Assembly (NCBI GenBank): GCA_017535125.1 | Contig: JAFXUS010000087.1 | Coordinates: forward strand, 1 to 64,000 | Direction of reading: 5' to 3' | Source: Bacteroidales bacterium | GTDB lineage: Bacteria > Bacteroidota > Bacteroidia > Bacteroidales > UBA932 | DNA length: 64,000 nt | Part shown: one piece after another, positions 16,821 through 25,930 of the stretch | Layout of the letters: each line of letters begins with the position of its first letter | Position numbering within the stretch: the stretch's first letter is position 1 | The notes under the pieces: generated by a model | The model's input: the letters and a program-made list of their open reading frames with translations, nothing else | The model's database searches: none | What the model was told of the DNA's origin: nothing | Position numbers and translations under genes: made by a program

Positions 16821-19724
16821 ATGTTCAAAAAACCCTTTATCCTTTTCATCGCTGCCGCGTTGCTGGTGGCGATGCCTTCCTGCAAGCGCTATGAGACCGT
16901 TCCCGGGGACGCGCTGCAGACGAAAATCTACACCCTGGACAATGGCATGAAGATCTTCATGTCCGTGAACAAAGAGCAGCCGCGCATCCAGACCTACATC
17001 GCGGTGAAGGTCGGCAGCAAGAACGATCCGTCCGAGACCACGGGCCTCGCCCACTACTTCGAGCACCTGATGTTCAAGGGCACGGAGCACTTCGGTACGA
17101 TCGACTATGAGGCCGAGAAGCCGATGCTCGACGAGATAGAGCAGCTGTTCGAGGTCTATCGCAAGACGACGGACGAGGCGGAGCGCCAGGCCATCTATCA
17201 CAGGATCGACTCGGTGAGCTACGAAGCCTCGAAGCTTGCGATTCCCAACGAATACGACAAGCTGATGGCCGTCATCGGCGCAGACGGCACCAACGCCTGG
17301 ACTTCCGGCGACGAGACCGTCTATACCGAGGACATCCCCTCCAACCAGATCGACAACTGGGCCCGCATCCAGGCCGACCGTTTCCGCCACGGCGTGATCC
17401 GCGGCTTCCACACGGAGCTGGAGACCATCTACGAGGAGAAGAACATGTCCCTGACGCAGGACAGCCGCAAACTTTGGGAGGCCATGGACCAGGCCCTCTT
17501 CCCGCACCACCCGTACGGCAAGCAGACCACCCTGGGCAGCCAGGAGCACCTGAAGAACCCTTCCATCACCAACGTCAAGAAGTATCACGACGTTTACTAC
17601 GTTCCGAACAACATCGCGGTCTGCGTGTCCGGCGATTTCGATCCGGACGAGATGGTGGCTGCGATCGAGAAGTATTTCGGCGACTGGGAGCCGAACCCGG
17701 AGATCCCCGAGCTGCAGTTCGAGCCGGAGGAGCCCATCACGGAACCCATCGTGCGTGAGGTGTACGGCCTGGAGGCCGAGAACGTCGCCCTGGCGTGGCG
17801 CCTGCCCGCCCCGGCTGACCTGAAGACCGCGGCCGTGGCCGAAATCGCCGGTTCCGTGCTCTTCAACCAGCAGGCCGGCCTGATGGACCTGGACATCAAC
17901 CAGCAGCAGAAGGCTCTCTTCGTCTATGGCGGCTATGAGGCCATGGCGGACTACGCCTATTTCCTTGGCATGGGCAACCCCAAGGAAGGCCAGACCCTGG
18001 AAGAGGTGCGTGACCTCATCCTCGAGGAAGTGGCGAAGCTGCGCAGCGGCGACTTCGACGAAGCGCTCCTCGCCGCCAGCGTCAACAACACGAAGCTGAA
18101 CCAGATGCGCCGCCTGGAGTATAACGACTACCGTGCGCGGTATTATGTGGACGCCTTCATCAACGGCATTCCCTGGAAGGATGCGTGCAAGAGCATCGAC
18201 CGCCTGGCAGCCGTGACCAAGGAGGACGTCGTCGCGTTTGCGAACGAGTACCTCGGAGAGAACGCTTACGCCGTGGTGTACAAGCGCCAGGGCGAGGACA
18301 AGACCATCCAGAAGGTCACCGCGCCGAAGATCACCCCGATCGTGACCAACCGCGACGAGGTCAGCGACTTCCTGACGGAAATCCAGAACAGCGTGGTGAA
18401 GCCGATCGAACCGGTGTTCGTCAACTTCGACAAGGATATGTCCAAGTTCGCGCTGACGGAAGGCGCCGACGTGCTCTACAAGAAGAACGAGCTGAACGAC
18501 GTGTTCAATGTGCAGATCATCTACAACCGCGGTACGCAGCAGGATCCTGCCCTGGGCCTCGCCATGAACTACTTGAGCTACCTGGGTACGCCCGAGATGA
18601 GCGCCGAGGAAATGGCATCCAAGATGTACGGCCTGGCATGCAGCTACAGCGGCGGCGCCGGTGCCACGCAGAGCTCGATCCGCCTCGTCGGCCTGTCCGA
18701 GAATATGGGTGAAGCGCTGCGCCTGGTGGAGAACCTGGTGCAGAACGCCGTGCCTGACGAGGCCATTCTGGCGAACCTGAAGGCGGATATGCTGAAGGAC
18801 CGCGCTGACGCGAAGAAATCGCAGAGCAGCTGCTTCAGCGCCCTGGAGCGCTATGCCTTCTACGGCCCGGACTTCATCAAGGCCACGACCATCAGCAACG
18901 AGGCGTTGATGGCGCTCAGCTCCGAGGATCTCCTCGGCAAGGTGCGCGACGTGTTCCAGCTCGGCCACGAGATCTTCTACTACGGCCCGATGTCCGAAAA
19001 CGAGGTGAAGTCCACCCTGGCCGACGCCCACTATGTGGCGGAAGGCGCGCAGAAGCAGCCCGAGCAGTATGCGCTGTATCAGCTCACCCCGTCCGACCGC
19101 GTCCTGATGGCGCAGTACGACGCTCCGCAGCTCTACTACATCCAGTACTCCGACCGCGGTGAGAAGTTCGATCCCGCCCAGGCGGGCGACATCGCCCTGT
19201 ACAACGAATACTTCGGCGGCGGCATGAACACCATCGTGTTCCAGGAGATGCGCGAGGCGCGCGGCCTGGCCTACAGCGCCTACGCCTCCCTCGACGAGCC
19301 GTCCGTCACGGAGGACACGTATTCCTTCATGGCCTTCATCGCCACGCAGAACGACAAGATGCGCCAGGCAATCGAGGCTTTCGACGAGATCATCAACAAT
19401 ATGCCGGAGTCCGAAGCCGCATTCGCCGTGGCGAAGGAGGCCCTGCTGAGCCGCCTGCGCACCCAGCGTACGACGGGCATGGACGTGCTGCGCAGCTATG
19501 TTGCCTGCCGCCGCCTCGGCCTCGCGGAGCCGTCCTACCGGGCCGTTTTCGAGAAGGCGCAGGACGCGACCCTCGCCGACGTGGTGGCGACCCAGCAGAA
19601 ATGGGTCAAGGACCGCCACTACACCTACATGATCCTGGGCGACATCAAGGACCTGGATACCAAGTACCTGTCCACGCTCGGGCCCGTGCAGACGCTGAGC
19701 CTCGAAGAGATCTTCGGCTACTAG
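16821..19724 (+). CDS. M16 family zinc protease (two-domain, lipoprotein)
   Basis: This 967-residue protein has a lipobox (MPSC, about residue 22) and two M16 halves. The active half carries the inverted zinc motif HxxEH as HYFEH at about 78-82, with the downstream Glu in ETIYEEKNMSL. The second half (from about residue 530) has no HxxEH, but has the R/Y-type GGMNTIVFQEMREARGLAYSAYA strand typical of pitrilysin-like partners. Such proteins degrade peptides in the periplasm. The gene lies one base before menA, so the two may be co-transcribed, although no functional link is evident. Confidence 0.92.
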   Translation: MFKKPFILFIAAALLVAMPSCKRYETVPGDALQTKIYTLDNGMKIFMSVNKEQPRIQTYIAVKVGSKNDPSETTGLAHYFEHLMFKGTEHFGTIDYEAEKPMLDEIEQLFEVYRKTTDEAERQAIYHRIDSVSYEASKLAIPNEYDKLMAVIGADGTNAWTSGDETVYTEDIPSNQIDNWARIQADRFRHGVIRGFHTELETIYEEKNMSLTQDSRKLWEAMDQALFPHHPYGKQTTLGSQEHLKNPSITNVKKYHDVYYVPNNIAVCVSGDFDPDEMVAAIEKYFGDWEPNPEIPELQFEPEEPITEPIVREVYGLEAENVALAWRLPAPADLKTAAVAEIAGSVLFNQQAGLMDLDINQQQKALFVYGGYEAMADYAYFLGMGNPKEGQTLEEVRDLILEEVAKLRSGDFDEALLAASVNNTKLNQMRRLEYNDYRARYYVDAFINGIPWKDACKSIDRLAAVTKEDVVAFANEYLGENAYAVVYKRQGEDKTIQKVTAPKITPIVTNRDEVSDFLTEIQNSVVKPIEPVFVNFDKDMSKFALTEGADVLYKKNELNDVFNVQIIYNRGTQQDPALGLAMNYLSYLGTPEMSAEEMASKMYGLACSYSGGAGATQSSIRLVGLSENMGEALRLVENLVQNAVPDEAILANLKADMLKDRADAKKSQSSCFSALERYAFYGPDFIKATTISNEALMALSSEDLLGKVRDVFQLGHEIFYYGPMSENEVKSTLADAHYVAEGAQKQPEQYALYQLTPSDRVLMAQYDAPQLYYIQYSDRGEKFDPAQAGDIALYNEYFGGGMNTIVFQEMREARGLAYSAYASLDEPSVTEDTYSFMAFIATQNDKMRQAIEAFDEIINNMPESEAAFAVAKEALLSRLRTQRTTGMDVLRSYVACRRLGLAEPSYRAVFEKAQDATLADVVATQQKWVKDRHYTYMILGDIKDLDTKYLSTLGPVQTLSLEEIFGY

Positions 19725-19725
19725 C

Positions 19726-20607
19726 ATGACTGCGGAAGCCTGTATCCGTTCGATGCGGCTTCGCACGCTGCCGCTTTCGCTTGCCGGGATCGCCCTCGGG
19801 GTGCTCCTGGCGGCGAGGGGGCATGCGCTCAGCTGGTTGACCGTCACCCTGTTGGGGCTGACGACGGTCTGCCTGCAGATTCTGAGCAATCTTTCGAATG
19901 AACTGGGGGATACCCTGCACGGGACGGACCGCTCCGACCGGCAGGGTATCCACTATTCCATCCAGGACGGGGAGATGACCGTTCCGGAAATGAAGTGGCT
20001 GATCGGCTGCGTCGCCGTGCTGTGCTGCCTGCTGGGCGCCGGCATGGTGTGGAGCGCCTTCGGGACGCTGTTCGCGCCGCTGCCGCTCGCGTTCATCGCC
20101 CTCGGCGCCGCCGCCGTCTGGGCGGCGATGCACTACACCCTCGGCGAGCATCCTTACGGCTACCGGGGGCTGGGGGACATCTTTGTCTTCATTTTCTTCG
20201 GTCTCGCGACCGTGTGCGGCGGGTATTTCCTGAGCTGTCTGGAATGGGACTGGCTCATCCTGCTACCGGCCGCGGCCATCGGCTGCTTCAGCGTGGCGGT
20301 GCTGAACGTCAACAACATCCGCGACATGAAGAGCGACGCCGCGACGCGCACCACCGTGGCCCTCAAGCTGGGCCTGCGCCGCGCGCGCATCTACCAGACG
20401 CTGCTGATCGCGGCGGGCTGGGTGCTGATGACGGCCTTTGCGGCGCTGACCGCGCGCAACTGGCTGGATTTCCTGTACGTTTGTACGCTGGGGAGTTTCT
20501 GCGCCCATCTGAAGGGCGTCTGGACGCGGGAGGACCGGGCGCTGGATCCGATGCTGCCGCTGCTGGTCGTCAGCACTTTCCTGTTCGCCCTGCTGGCCGG
20601 GATTTAA
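19726..20607 (+). CDS. menA: 1,4-dihydroxy-2-naphthoate polyprenyltransferase MenA
   Basis: The 293-residue membrane protein attaches a polyprenyl chain to 1,4-dihydroxy-2-naphthoate to form demethylmenaquinone. N-x-x-N-E-x-x-D (NLSNELGD, about 47-54) is the first Asp-rich prenyl-diphosphate site and NNIRDMKSDAATR is the second. About eight membrane helices can be seen. It is convergent with ubiE, the next enzyme of the same pathway, with a four-base overlap of the two ends. Confidence 0.93.
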   Translation: MTAEACIRSMRLRTLPLSLAGIALGVLLAARGHALSWLTVTLLGLTTVCLQILSNLSNELGDTLHGTDRSDRQGIHYSIQDGEMTVPEMKWLIGCVAVLCCLLGAGMVWSAFGTLFAPLPLAFIALGAAAVWAAMHYTLGEHPYGYRGLGDIFVFIFFGLATVCGGYFLSCLEWDWLILLPAAAIGCFSVAVLNVNNIRDMKSDAATRTTVALKLGLRRARIYQTLLIAAGWVLMTAFAALTARNWLDFLYVCTLGSFCAHLKGVWTREDRALDPMLPLLVVSTFLFALLAGI

Positions 20608-21308
20608 GCTTTTTCTCCGATATACATCCGGCAGAGGCCGAAAGTGAAGGCGCGGTGACGTACGTTCGCGTAACCGCAGCGCTCCATCGTGGCCGTCCAT
20701 TCCTGGCGGCCGGGGAAGGCCTGCACGGAGGCAGGGAGGTATTTGTAGGCGGCTTTGTCGCCGGAAATGAGCCCGCCGATCCAGGGCACGAAGTGCATGA
20801 AATAGAGGTTGTAGCCCCAGCGGAGGAATTTGTTCTCCGGGACGGAGAGCTCCAGGATGACGAGGCGGCCGCCGGGCCTGAGCACGCGCAGGATCTCCCG
20901 CAGCGCCGCTTCGCGCTGCGAGAAATTCCGGATGCCGAAGGCGATGGTGGCCACGTGGAAGCTGCCGTCGTCGAAACGCATGGCCTCGCTGTCTCCCTGC
21001 TCGCAGGAAATCCGCTTCGCCAGGCCCGCCTTCTGCACCTTCTCGCGCATCACGGCGAGCATGCCTTCGGAGAGGTCCAGTCCCATGACGTGGCTGCCCG
21101 GACTCATGCGGCGCGCCTGCGCGATGGCGAAGTCACCGGTGCCGCAGGCGATGTCGAGCAGCTGCTGCGGCTGGGCGGGGGTGATGATCTCCCGCAGGGC
21201 GCGGCGGCGCCAACTGCGGTCCACCCCGAATGACATGAGGTGGTTGAGCCGGTCGTAGTCGGGTGCGATCCCGTCGAACATCTGTTGGATTCTCTCTTTC
21301 TGCTGCAT
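20604..21308 (-). CDS. ubiE: Demethylmenaquinone methyltransferase UbiE/MenG
   Basis: This 234-residue class I methyltransferase adds the final methyl group to demethylmenaquinone. FDGIAPDYDRLNHLMSFGVDRSWRRR is the UbiE N-terminal signature, DIACGTGDFAI (about 52-62) the SAM motif I, and FGIRNFSQREAALREILRVLRPGG the family block. It lacks ubiquinone genes around it, consistent with menaquinone use in an anaerobe. It lies downstream of the tRNA-Gly terminator on the same strand; I see no separate -7 box, so read-through is possible. Confidence 0.95.
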   Translation of the reverse strand: MQQKERIQQMFDGIAPDYDRLNHLMSFGVDRSWRRRALREIITPAQPQQLLDIACGTGDFAIAQARRMSPGSHVMGLDLSEGMLAVMREKVQKAGLAKRISCEQGDSEAMRFDDGSFHVATIAFGIRNFSQREAALREILRVLRPGGRLVILELSVPENKFLRWGYNLYFMHFVPWIGGLISGDKAAYKYLPASVQAFPGRQEWTATMERCGYANVRHRAFTFGLCRMYIGEKA

Positions 21309-21319
21309 AGTGCTGGACT

Positions 21320-21347
21320 GAAAAGTCCGGCGCTGCGGGCCGGACTT
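21320..21347 (-). terminator. Rho-independent terminator after tRNA-Gly
   Basis: On the minus strand AAGTCCGGC-loop-GCCGGACTT is followed by T's (ACTTTT), two bases after the tRNA CCA end. Confidence 0.75.
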
Positions 21348-21348
21348 C

Positions 21349-21422
21349 TGGAGCAGGATAAGGGAGTCGAACCCTCCTCCTTGGCTTGGGAAGCCAATGC
21401 ACTACCGATGTGCTAATCCTGC
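21349..21422 (-). tRNA. tRNA-Gly (anticodon CCC)
   Basis: The 74-nt minus-strand sequence forms a full cloverleaf: acceptor GCAGGAT/ATCCTGC, D-arm GCAC-ATCGGTA-GTGC, anticodon stem TTGGC/GCCAA around the loop TTCCCAA, and T-arm GAGGGTTCGACTCCC. The anticodon is CCC, reading GGG glycine codons. Discriminator T and an encoded CCA end are present. Confidence 0.95.
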
Positions 21423-21482
21423 GGGGTGCGATTGAATCAGATTCAAAACTGTTTGGACCACAAATGTTATTCAATCCCGATG

Positions 21483-21490
21483 CAAATATA
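21483..21490 (-). promoter_or_regulatory. -7 promoter box for tRNA-Gly
   Basis: TATATTTG on the minus strand with TTG at 21512-21514 as the -33 element. It overlaps the divergent xylB promoter region. Confidence 0.5.
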
Positions 21491-21502
21491 GCAAATTATT
21501 CG

Positions 21503-21510
21503 TAAATTTG
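21503..21510 (+). promoter_or_regulatory. -7 promoter box for the xylose operon
   Basis: TAAATTTG lies 23 bases before the xylB ATG at 21534. Confidence 0.55.
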
Positions 21511-21533
21511 ACAACTTGAAACAATACGAAGAA

Positions 21534-23012
21534 ATGTACTCATTGGGAATCGACGTCGGATCTTCATCCGTCAAAGTAGCGCTGCTCGACATCACGAGCG
21601 GCAAGTGTGTATGTTCGGCCACCAACCCCAAATCGGAGGCGCCCATCAAGGCGGTCCAGAAGGGCTGGGCGGAGCAGGACCCGAAGTCCTGGTGGAAATA
21701 TATGTCCGACGGCATCCGGGAGATGGCTTCCGCCGGCTTCGACCTGGGCAAGGTGGAGTCGATCGGTATCTCCTATCAGATGCACGGCCTGGTGGCGCTG
21801 GACAAGAGCGGCGAGCCCGTGCGCGACGCCATCATCTGGTGCGACTCCCGCGCCGTGTCCATCGGCGCCGAGGCCCTGCAGGCCATCGGGTATGACTGCT
21901 GCATGGAGCACCTGCTCAACTCGCCGGGCAATTTCACGGCTTCCAAGCTGGCCTGGGTGAAGCGCAACGAGCCGGACGTGTACGCCCGGATCTGGCGTTT
22001 CATGCTTCCCGGCGACTACATCGCCTTCCGCCTGACCGGCGAGGCCACGACCACCGCCACGGGCATGTCCGAAGGCATTCTCTGGGACTTCGCCGACCGC
22101 CGTCGCGCCCACTTCGTGGCCGACTACTACGGCATCGAGTCCGACAAGTTCTGCCCGGTGGTGCAGGCCATCGGCGACCAGGGCCACGTGACGGCCGCGA
22201 TTGCGAAGGAGCTGGGTCTCCCGGCCGGCATCCCCGTGTCCTACCGCGCCGGCGACCAGCCGAACAACGCCTTCTCCCTGGACGTGCTCGAACCGGGCGA
22301 GATCGCCGCGACGGGCGGCACCAGCGGTGTCGTGTACGGCGTGACCGACGTGCCGAAGGCCGACCCGCAGTCCCGCGTGAACACCTTCCTCCACGTCACC
22401 GCTTCCGCGGAGCCGCGCATGGGCGTGCTGCTCTGCATCAACGGTACCGGCATCATGAACTCCTGGGCGCACCGCAACATCTCCCCGGAGCTCTCCTATC
22501 CGGAAATGAACGACCTCGCCGCCACGGCTCCCGTGGGCGCTGACGGCCTGCTCGTGCTGCCCTTCGGCAACGGAGCCGAGCGCGTGCTCGCGAACCGTAC
22601 GACCGGCGCCCGCCTGGTCGGCGTGGACCTGGTCCGCCACGGCAAGGCGCACATCCTGCGCGCCGTCCAGGAAGGCATCGCGTTCTCCTTCCGCTACGGC
22701 ATCGACATCATGAAGGAAATGGGCCTGAAGCCCGACGTGATCCGCGCCGGCAAGGCCAACATGTTCCTCAGCCCGCTGTTCCGCTCGACGCTCGCCACGC
22801 TGTGCGATGCGCGCATCGAGCTCTTCGACACCGACGGTTCGCTGGGCGCCGCCCGCGGAGCCGCGCTCGGCGCCGGCATCTACAAGACTACCCAGGAGGC
22901 TTTCGCCACCCTCGAGAAGCTCGACGTCATCGAGCCGGAGGCGGAGTGGAAGCAGCCGCTCGAGGCCGCGTACGGCCGCTGGAAACAGGAAGTCAGCAAT
23001 GCACTCAAATAA
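21534..23012 (+). CDS. xylB: Xylulokinase
   Basis: This 492-residue FGGY-family kinase phosphorylates D-xylulose for entry to the pentose phosphate pathway. SLGIDVGSSSVKVALLD is the N-terminal phosphate loop, YQMHGLV the substrate block (about 77-84), and GGTSGVVYG and RAGKANMFLSPLF the C-terminal ATP-site motifs. The start at 21534 matches the conserved beginning of the family; an upstream TTG would add six atypical residues. It leads a three-gene operon with xylA 33 bases on. No dedicated repressor is adjacent. Confidence 0.95.
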   Translation: MYSLGIDVGSSSVKVALLDITSGKCVCSATNPKSEAPIKAVQKGWAEQDPKSWWKYMSDGIREMASAGFDLGKVESIGISYQMHGLVALDKSGEPVRDAIIWCDSRAVSIGAEALQAIGYDCCMEHLLNSPGNFTASKLAWVKRNEPDVYARIWRFMLPGDYIAFRLTGEATTTATGMSEGILWDFADRRRAHFVADYYGIESDKFCPVVQAIGDQGHVTAAIAKELGLPAGIPVSYRAGDQPNNAFSLDVLEPGEIAATGGTSGVVYGVTDVPKADPQSRVNTFLHVTASAEPRMGVLLCINGTGIMNSWAHRNISPELSYPEMNDLAATAPVGADGLLVLPFGNGAERVLANRTTGARLVGVDLVRHGKAHILRAVQEGIAFSFRYGIDIMKEMGLKPDVIRAGKANMFLSPLFRSTLATLCDARIELFDTDGSLGAARGAALGAGIYKTTQEAFATLEKLDVIEPEAEWKQPLEAAYGRWKQEVSNALK

Positions 23013-23045
23013 TACAAACCAATAATCTTTTTATCACTAATCATT

Positions 23046-24365
23046 ATGGCAAACAAAGAGTACTTCCCGGGTATAGGGAAAATCAAGTTTGAGGGCAAGG
23101 ATTCCAAGAATCCCCTCGCTTTCCATTATTACAATGCCGATCAGGTCGTCTGCGGCAAGAAGATGAAGGACTGGTTCAAGTTCGCCATGGCCTGGTGGCA
23201 CACCCTGGGCCAGGCGTCCGGCGACCCGTTCGGCGGCCAGACCCGCAGCTATGAGTGGGACAAGGCCGACTGCCCTTACACCCGCGCCCGCGAGAAGGCT
23301 GACGCCGGCTTCGAGATCATGCAGAAGCTGGGCATCGGATACTATTGCTTCCACGATGTGGACCTGGTGGAGGACACCGAGGACATCGCCGAGTATGAGG
23401 CCCGCATGAAGGACATCACGGACTATCTGCTCGAGAAGCAGAAAGAGACCGGCATCAAGAACCTGTGGGGTACCGCCAACGTGTTCGGCAACAAGCGCTA
23501 CATGAACGGCGCCGCCACCAACCCGCAGTTCGACATCGTCGCCCGCGCTGCGCTCCAGATCAAGAACGCCATCGACGCCACCATCAAGCTGGGCGGCACC
23601 GGTTATGTGTTCTGGGGTGGCCGTGAGGGCTACTACAGCCTGCTGAATACCCAGATGCAGCGTGAGAAGGACCACCTGGCCAAGATGCTCACCGCCGCCC
23701 GCGACTACGCCCGCGCCAACGGTTTCAAGGGCACCTTCCTCATCGAGCCGAAGCCGATGGAGCCGACCAAGCACCAGTACGACGTCGACACCGAGACCGT
23801 GATCGGTTTCCTGCGCGCCAACGGTCTTGACAAGGACTTCAAGGTGAACATCGAGGTCAACCACGCCACCCTGGCCGGCCACACCTTCGAGCACGAGCTC
23901 ACCGTGGCCGTCGACAACGGTTTCCTCGGCAGCATCGACGCCAACCGCGGCGACGCCCAGAACGGCTGGGATACCGACCAGTTCCCGGTGGATCCTTACG
24001 ATCTCACCCAGGCCATGATGCAGATCATCCGCAACGGCGGCTTCAAGGACGGCGGTACCAACTTCGACGCCAAGCTGCGCCGCAGCTCCACCGATCCTGA
24101 GGACATCTTCATCGCCCACATCAGCGCCATGGACGCCATGGCCCACGCCCTGCTCAACGCTGCCGCCGTGCTCGAGGAGAGCCCGATCTGCAAGATGGTC
24201 AAGGAGCGTTACGCTTCCTTCGACAGCGGCCTCGGCAAGAAGTTCGAGGAAGGCAAGGCCACGCTTGAGGAGCTCTATGACTATGCCAAGAAGAACGGTA
24301 CGGTCGTGGCTGCTTCCGGCAAGCAGGAGCTGTATGAAACCCTTCTGAACCTTTACGCGAAGTAA
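23046..24365 (+). CDS. xylA: Xylose isomerase
   Basis: The 439-residue protein interconverts D-xylose and D-xylulose. It is the class II (long) form typical of Bacteroidetes: FEGKDSKNPLAFHYYN near the start, CFHDVDL with the catalytic His, WGGREGY, the metal ligand EPKPMEPTKHQYD and DANRGD. The end overlaps the transporter start by one base (TAATG). Xylose use through isomerase and kinase matches the neighbouring genes. Confidence 0.97.
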   Translation: MANKEYFPGIGKIKFEGKDSKNPLAFHYYNADQVVCGKKMKDWFKFAMAWWHTLGQASGDPFGGQTRSYEWDKADCPYTRAREKADAGFEIMQKLGIGYYCFHDVDLVEDTEDIAEYEARMKDITDYLLEKQKETGIKNLWGTANVFGNKRYMNGAATNPQFDIVARAALQIKNAIDATIKLGGTGYVFWGGREGYYSLLNTQMQREKDHLAKMLTAARDYARANGFKGTFLIEPKPMEPTKHQYDVDTETVIGFLRANGLDKDFKVNIEVNHATLAGHTFEHELTVAVDNGFLGSIDANRGDAQNGWDTDQFPVDPYDLTQAMMQIIRNGGFKDGGTNFDAKLRRSSTDPEDIFIAHISAMDAMAHALLNAAAVLEESPICKMVKERYASFDSGLGKKFEEGKATLEELYDYAKKNGTVVAASGKQELYETLLNLYAK

Positions 24366-25789
24366 TGGCTGTTCAGCAAGATAAAGGATCAGGTGCGTAT
24401 CTGTTTTCGATCGTGCTCGTCGCCGTGCTCGGCGGCCTGCTGTTCGGATACGATACGGCCGTGATTTCCGGTGCCGAGCGAGGTCTGCAGGCGTTCTTCG
24501 AGAGCGCCTCAGACTTCACTTACACCGATTTCCTGCACGGCTTCACCTCTTCCAGCGCGCTGATCGGTTGCATCATCGGTAGCGCGATCTCCGGTCTGAT
24601 GGCCGGCCGCTTCGGCCGTAAGAAGAGCCTGTTCATCGCAGGTATCTGCTTCTTCCTGAGCGCCGCCGGTTCCTATTATCCGGAGTTCCTCTTCTTCGAG
24701 AAGGGCGTTCCGACGCAGTCCCTCTGGGTCGCGTTCAACCTCTACCGCGTGCTCGGCGGCATCGGCGTGGGTATGGCTTCCGCCATCTGCCCGATGTACA
24801 TCGCCGAGGTGGCCCCGGCCAACAAGCGCGGCAAGCTGGTGTCCTGGAACCAGTTCGCGATCATCTTCGGCCAGCTGGTCGTGTATTTCGTGAACTTCCT
24901 CATCCTCCAGTCGCACAAGAACGATCCCGCGATCGTCGAATGGACGAACCAGATCGGCTGGCGCCTGATGTTCGGCTCCGAGTGCGTGCCGGCGGGTCTC
25001 TTCACCCTGCTGATCCTGCTCGTGCCTGAGACGCCGCGTTACCTTGTGATGTCCGGTCAGGACGACAAGGCCCTGCAGGTGCTGTCCCGCATCAACGGTC
25101 AGTCCATGGCTTCCAAGATTCTCGGTGACATCAAGAACACCGTCGTCGAGAAGAAGGAGAAGCTCATGGCCTACGGCTTTGTGGTCATCTTCATCGGCTG
25201 CATGCTCAGCGTGTTCCAGCAGTTCGTCGGCATCAACGCCGTGCTGTATTTCGCGCCGCGCATCTTCGAGTCGATGGGCATGGGCAATCCGATGACGCAG
25301 ACCGTCATGATGGGAGTCGTGAACATCAGCTTCACGCTGGTCGCCATCTTCACCGTGGAGAAACTCGGCCGCAAGCCGCTGCTGATCACCGGCTCCCTGG
25401 GCATGGCCCTGGGCGCTCTCGGCGTGGCCCTCGCGGACGCGGTTCCGGGCGTGCCCGGCATCGTGGGCGTGCTCAGCATCATGATCTACTCCGCTTCCTT
25501 CATGTTCAGCTGGGGTCCGATCTGCTGGGTGCTCATCTCCGAGATCTTCCCGAACACGATCCGCGGCGCCGCCGTGGCCATCGCCGTGGCCTTCCAGTGG
25601 ATTTCGAACTTCATCGTGAGCTCCACCTTCGTGCCGCTCTACACCTGGAGTCCGGCGTTCACCTACGGTCTCTACTGCGCGATGTGTCTCCTGGCCGCTT
25701 TCTTCGTGTGGCGCTTGGTTCCCGAGACCAAGGGCAAGACCCTCGAGGAAATGTCCGCGCTGTGGCGCAGCCGCCAGCAGGCGAAATAA
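24365..25789 (+). CDS. xylE: Sugar (xylose) proton symporter, MFS family
   Basis: This 474-residue protein has twelve predicted membrane helices and the sugar porter signatures GYDTAVISGAE, AGRFGRKK, the R-x-G-G-I-G-V-G-M-A-S block, PETPRYLV, QQFVGINAVLYF, EKLGRKPL and PETKGKTLEEM. Placement directly after xylA points to xylose uptake as in XylE, though the family also carries glucose and arabinose. A terminator hairpin follows 17 bases after the stop, closing the operon. Confidence 0.93.
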   Translation: MAVQQDKGSGAYLFSIVLVAVLGGLLFGYDTAVISGAERGLQAFFESASDFTYTDFLHGFTSSSALIGCIIGSAISGLMAGRFGRKKSLFIAGICFFLSAAGSYYPEFLFFEKGVPTQSLWVAFNLYRVLGGIGVGMASAICPMYIAEVAPANKRGKLVSWNQFAIIFGQLVVYFVNFLILQSHKNDPAIVEWTNQIGWRLMFGSECVPAGLFTLLILLVPETPRYLVMSGQDDKALQVLSRINGQSMASKILGDIKNTVVEKKEKLMAYGFVVIFIGCMLSVFQQFVGINAVLYFAPRIFESMGMGNPMTQTVMMGVVNISFTLVAIFTVEKLGRKPLLITGSLGMALGALGVALADAVPGVPGIVGVLSIMIYSASFMFSWGPICWVLISEIFPNTIRGAAVAIAVAFQWISNFIVSSTFVPLYTWSPAFTYGLYCAMCLLAAFFVWRLVPETKGKTLEEMSALWRSRQQAK

Positions 25790-25805
25790 TCGACAGCCTG
25801 ATTGC

Positions 25806-25838
25806 AAAAGAAGCCGACCCGAACGGGCCGGCTTCTTT
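25806..25838 (+). terminator. Terminator of the xylose operon
   Basis: AAGAAGCCG-(mismatch)-CC, five-base loop, GG-CGGCTTCTT, followed by TATTTT. Confidence 0.8.
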
Positions 25839-25844
25839 ATTTTA

Positions 25845-25930
25845 CGGCAGCGTCAGCAGGGTTGCCCCCGCAGGGCAGAAAAAACAGCTGTCGCTAAATG
25901 CCCTGCAGCGGCAACCTGCTGCCCGCTGCT
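25845..25930. repeat. Composite hairpin repeat (copy 2 of 2)
   Basis: It has the same layout as 14553-14640: CGTCAGCAGG-GTTGCCCC-...-AAATGCCC-...-GCAACCTGCTGCCCGC. It fills the convergent gap between the sugar transporter and the GH2 gene and runs into the GH2 stop codon. Confidence 0.75.

Noticed and set aside
16812..19889. A very long open frame on the minus strand opposite the M16 gene.
   Set aside because: High GC at third codon positions removes stops from the antisense frame; its translation is low-complexity and has no motif, while the plus-strand protein is clearly an M16 protease.
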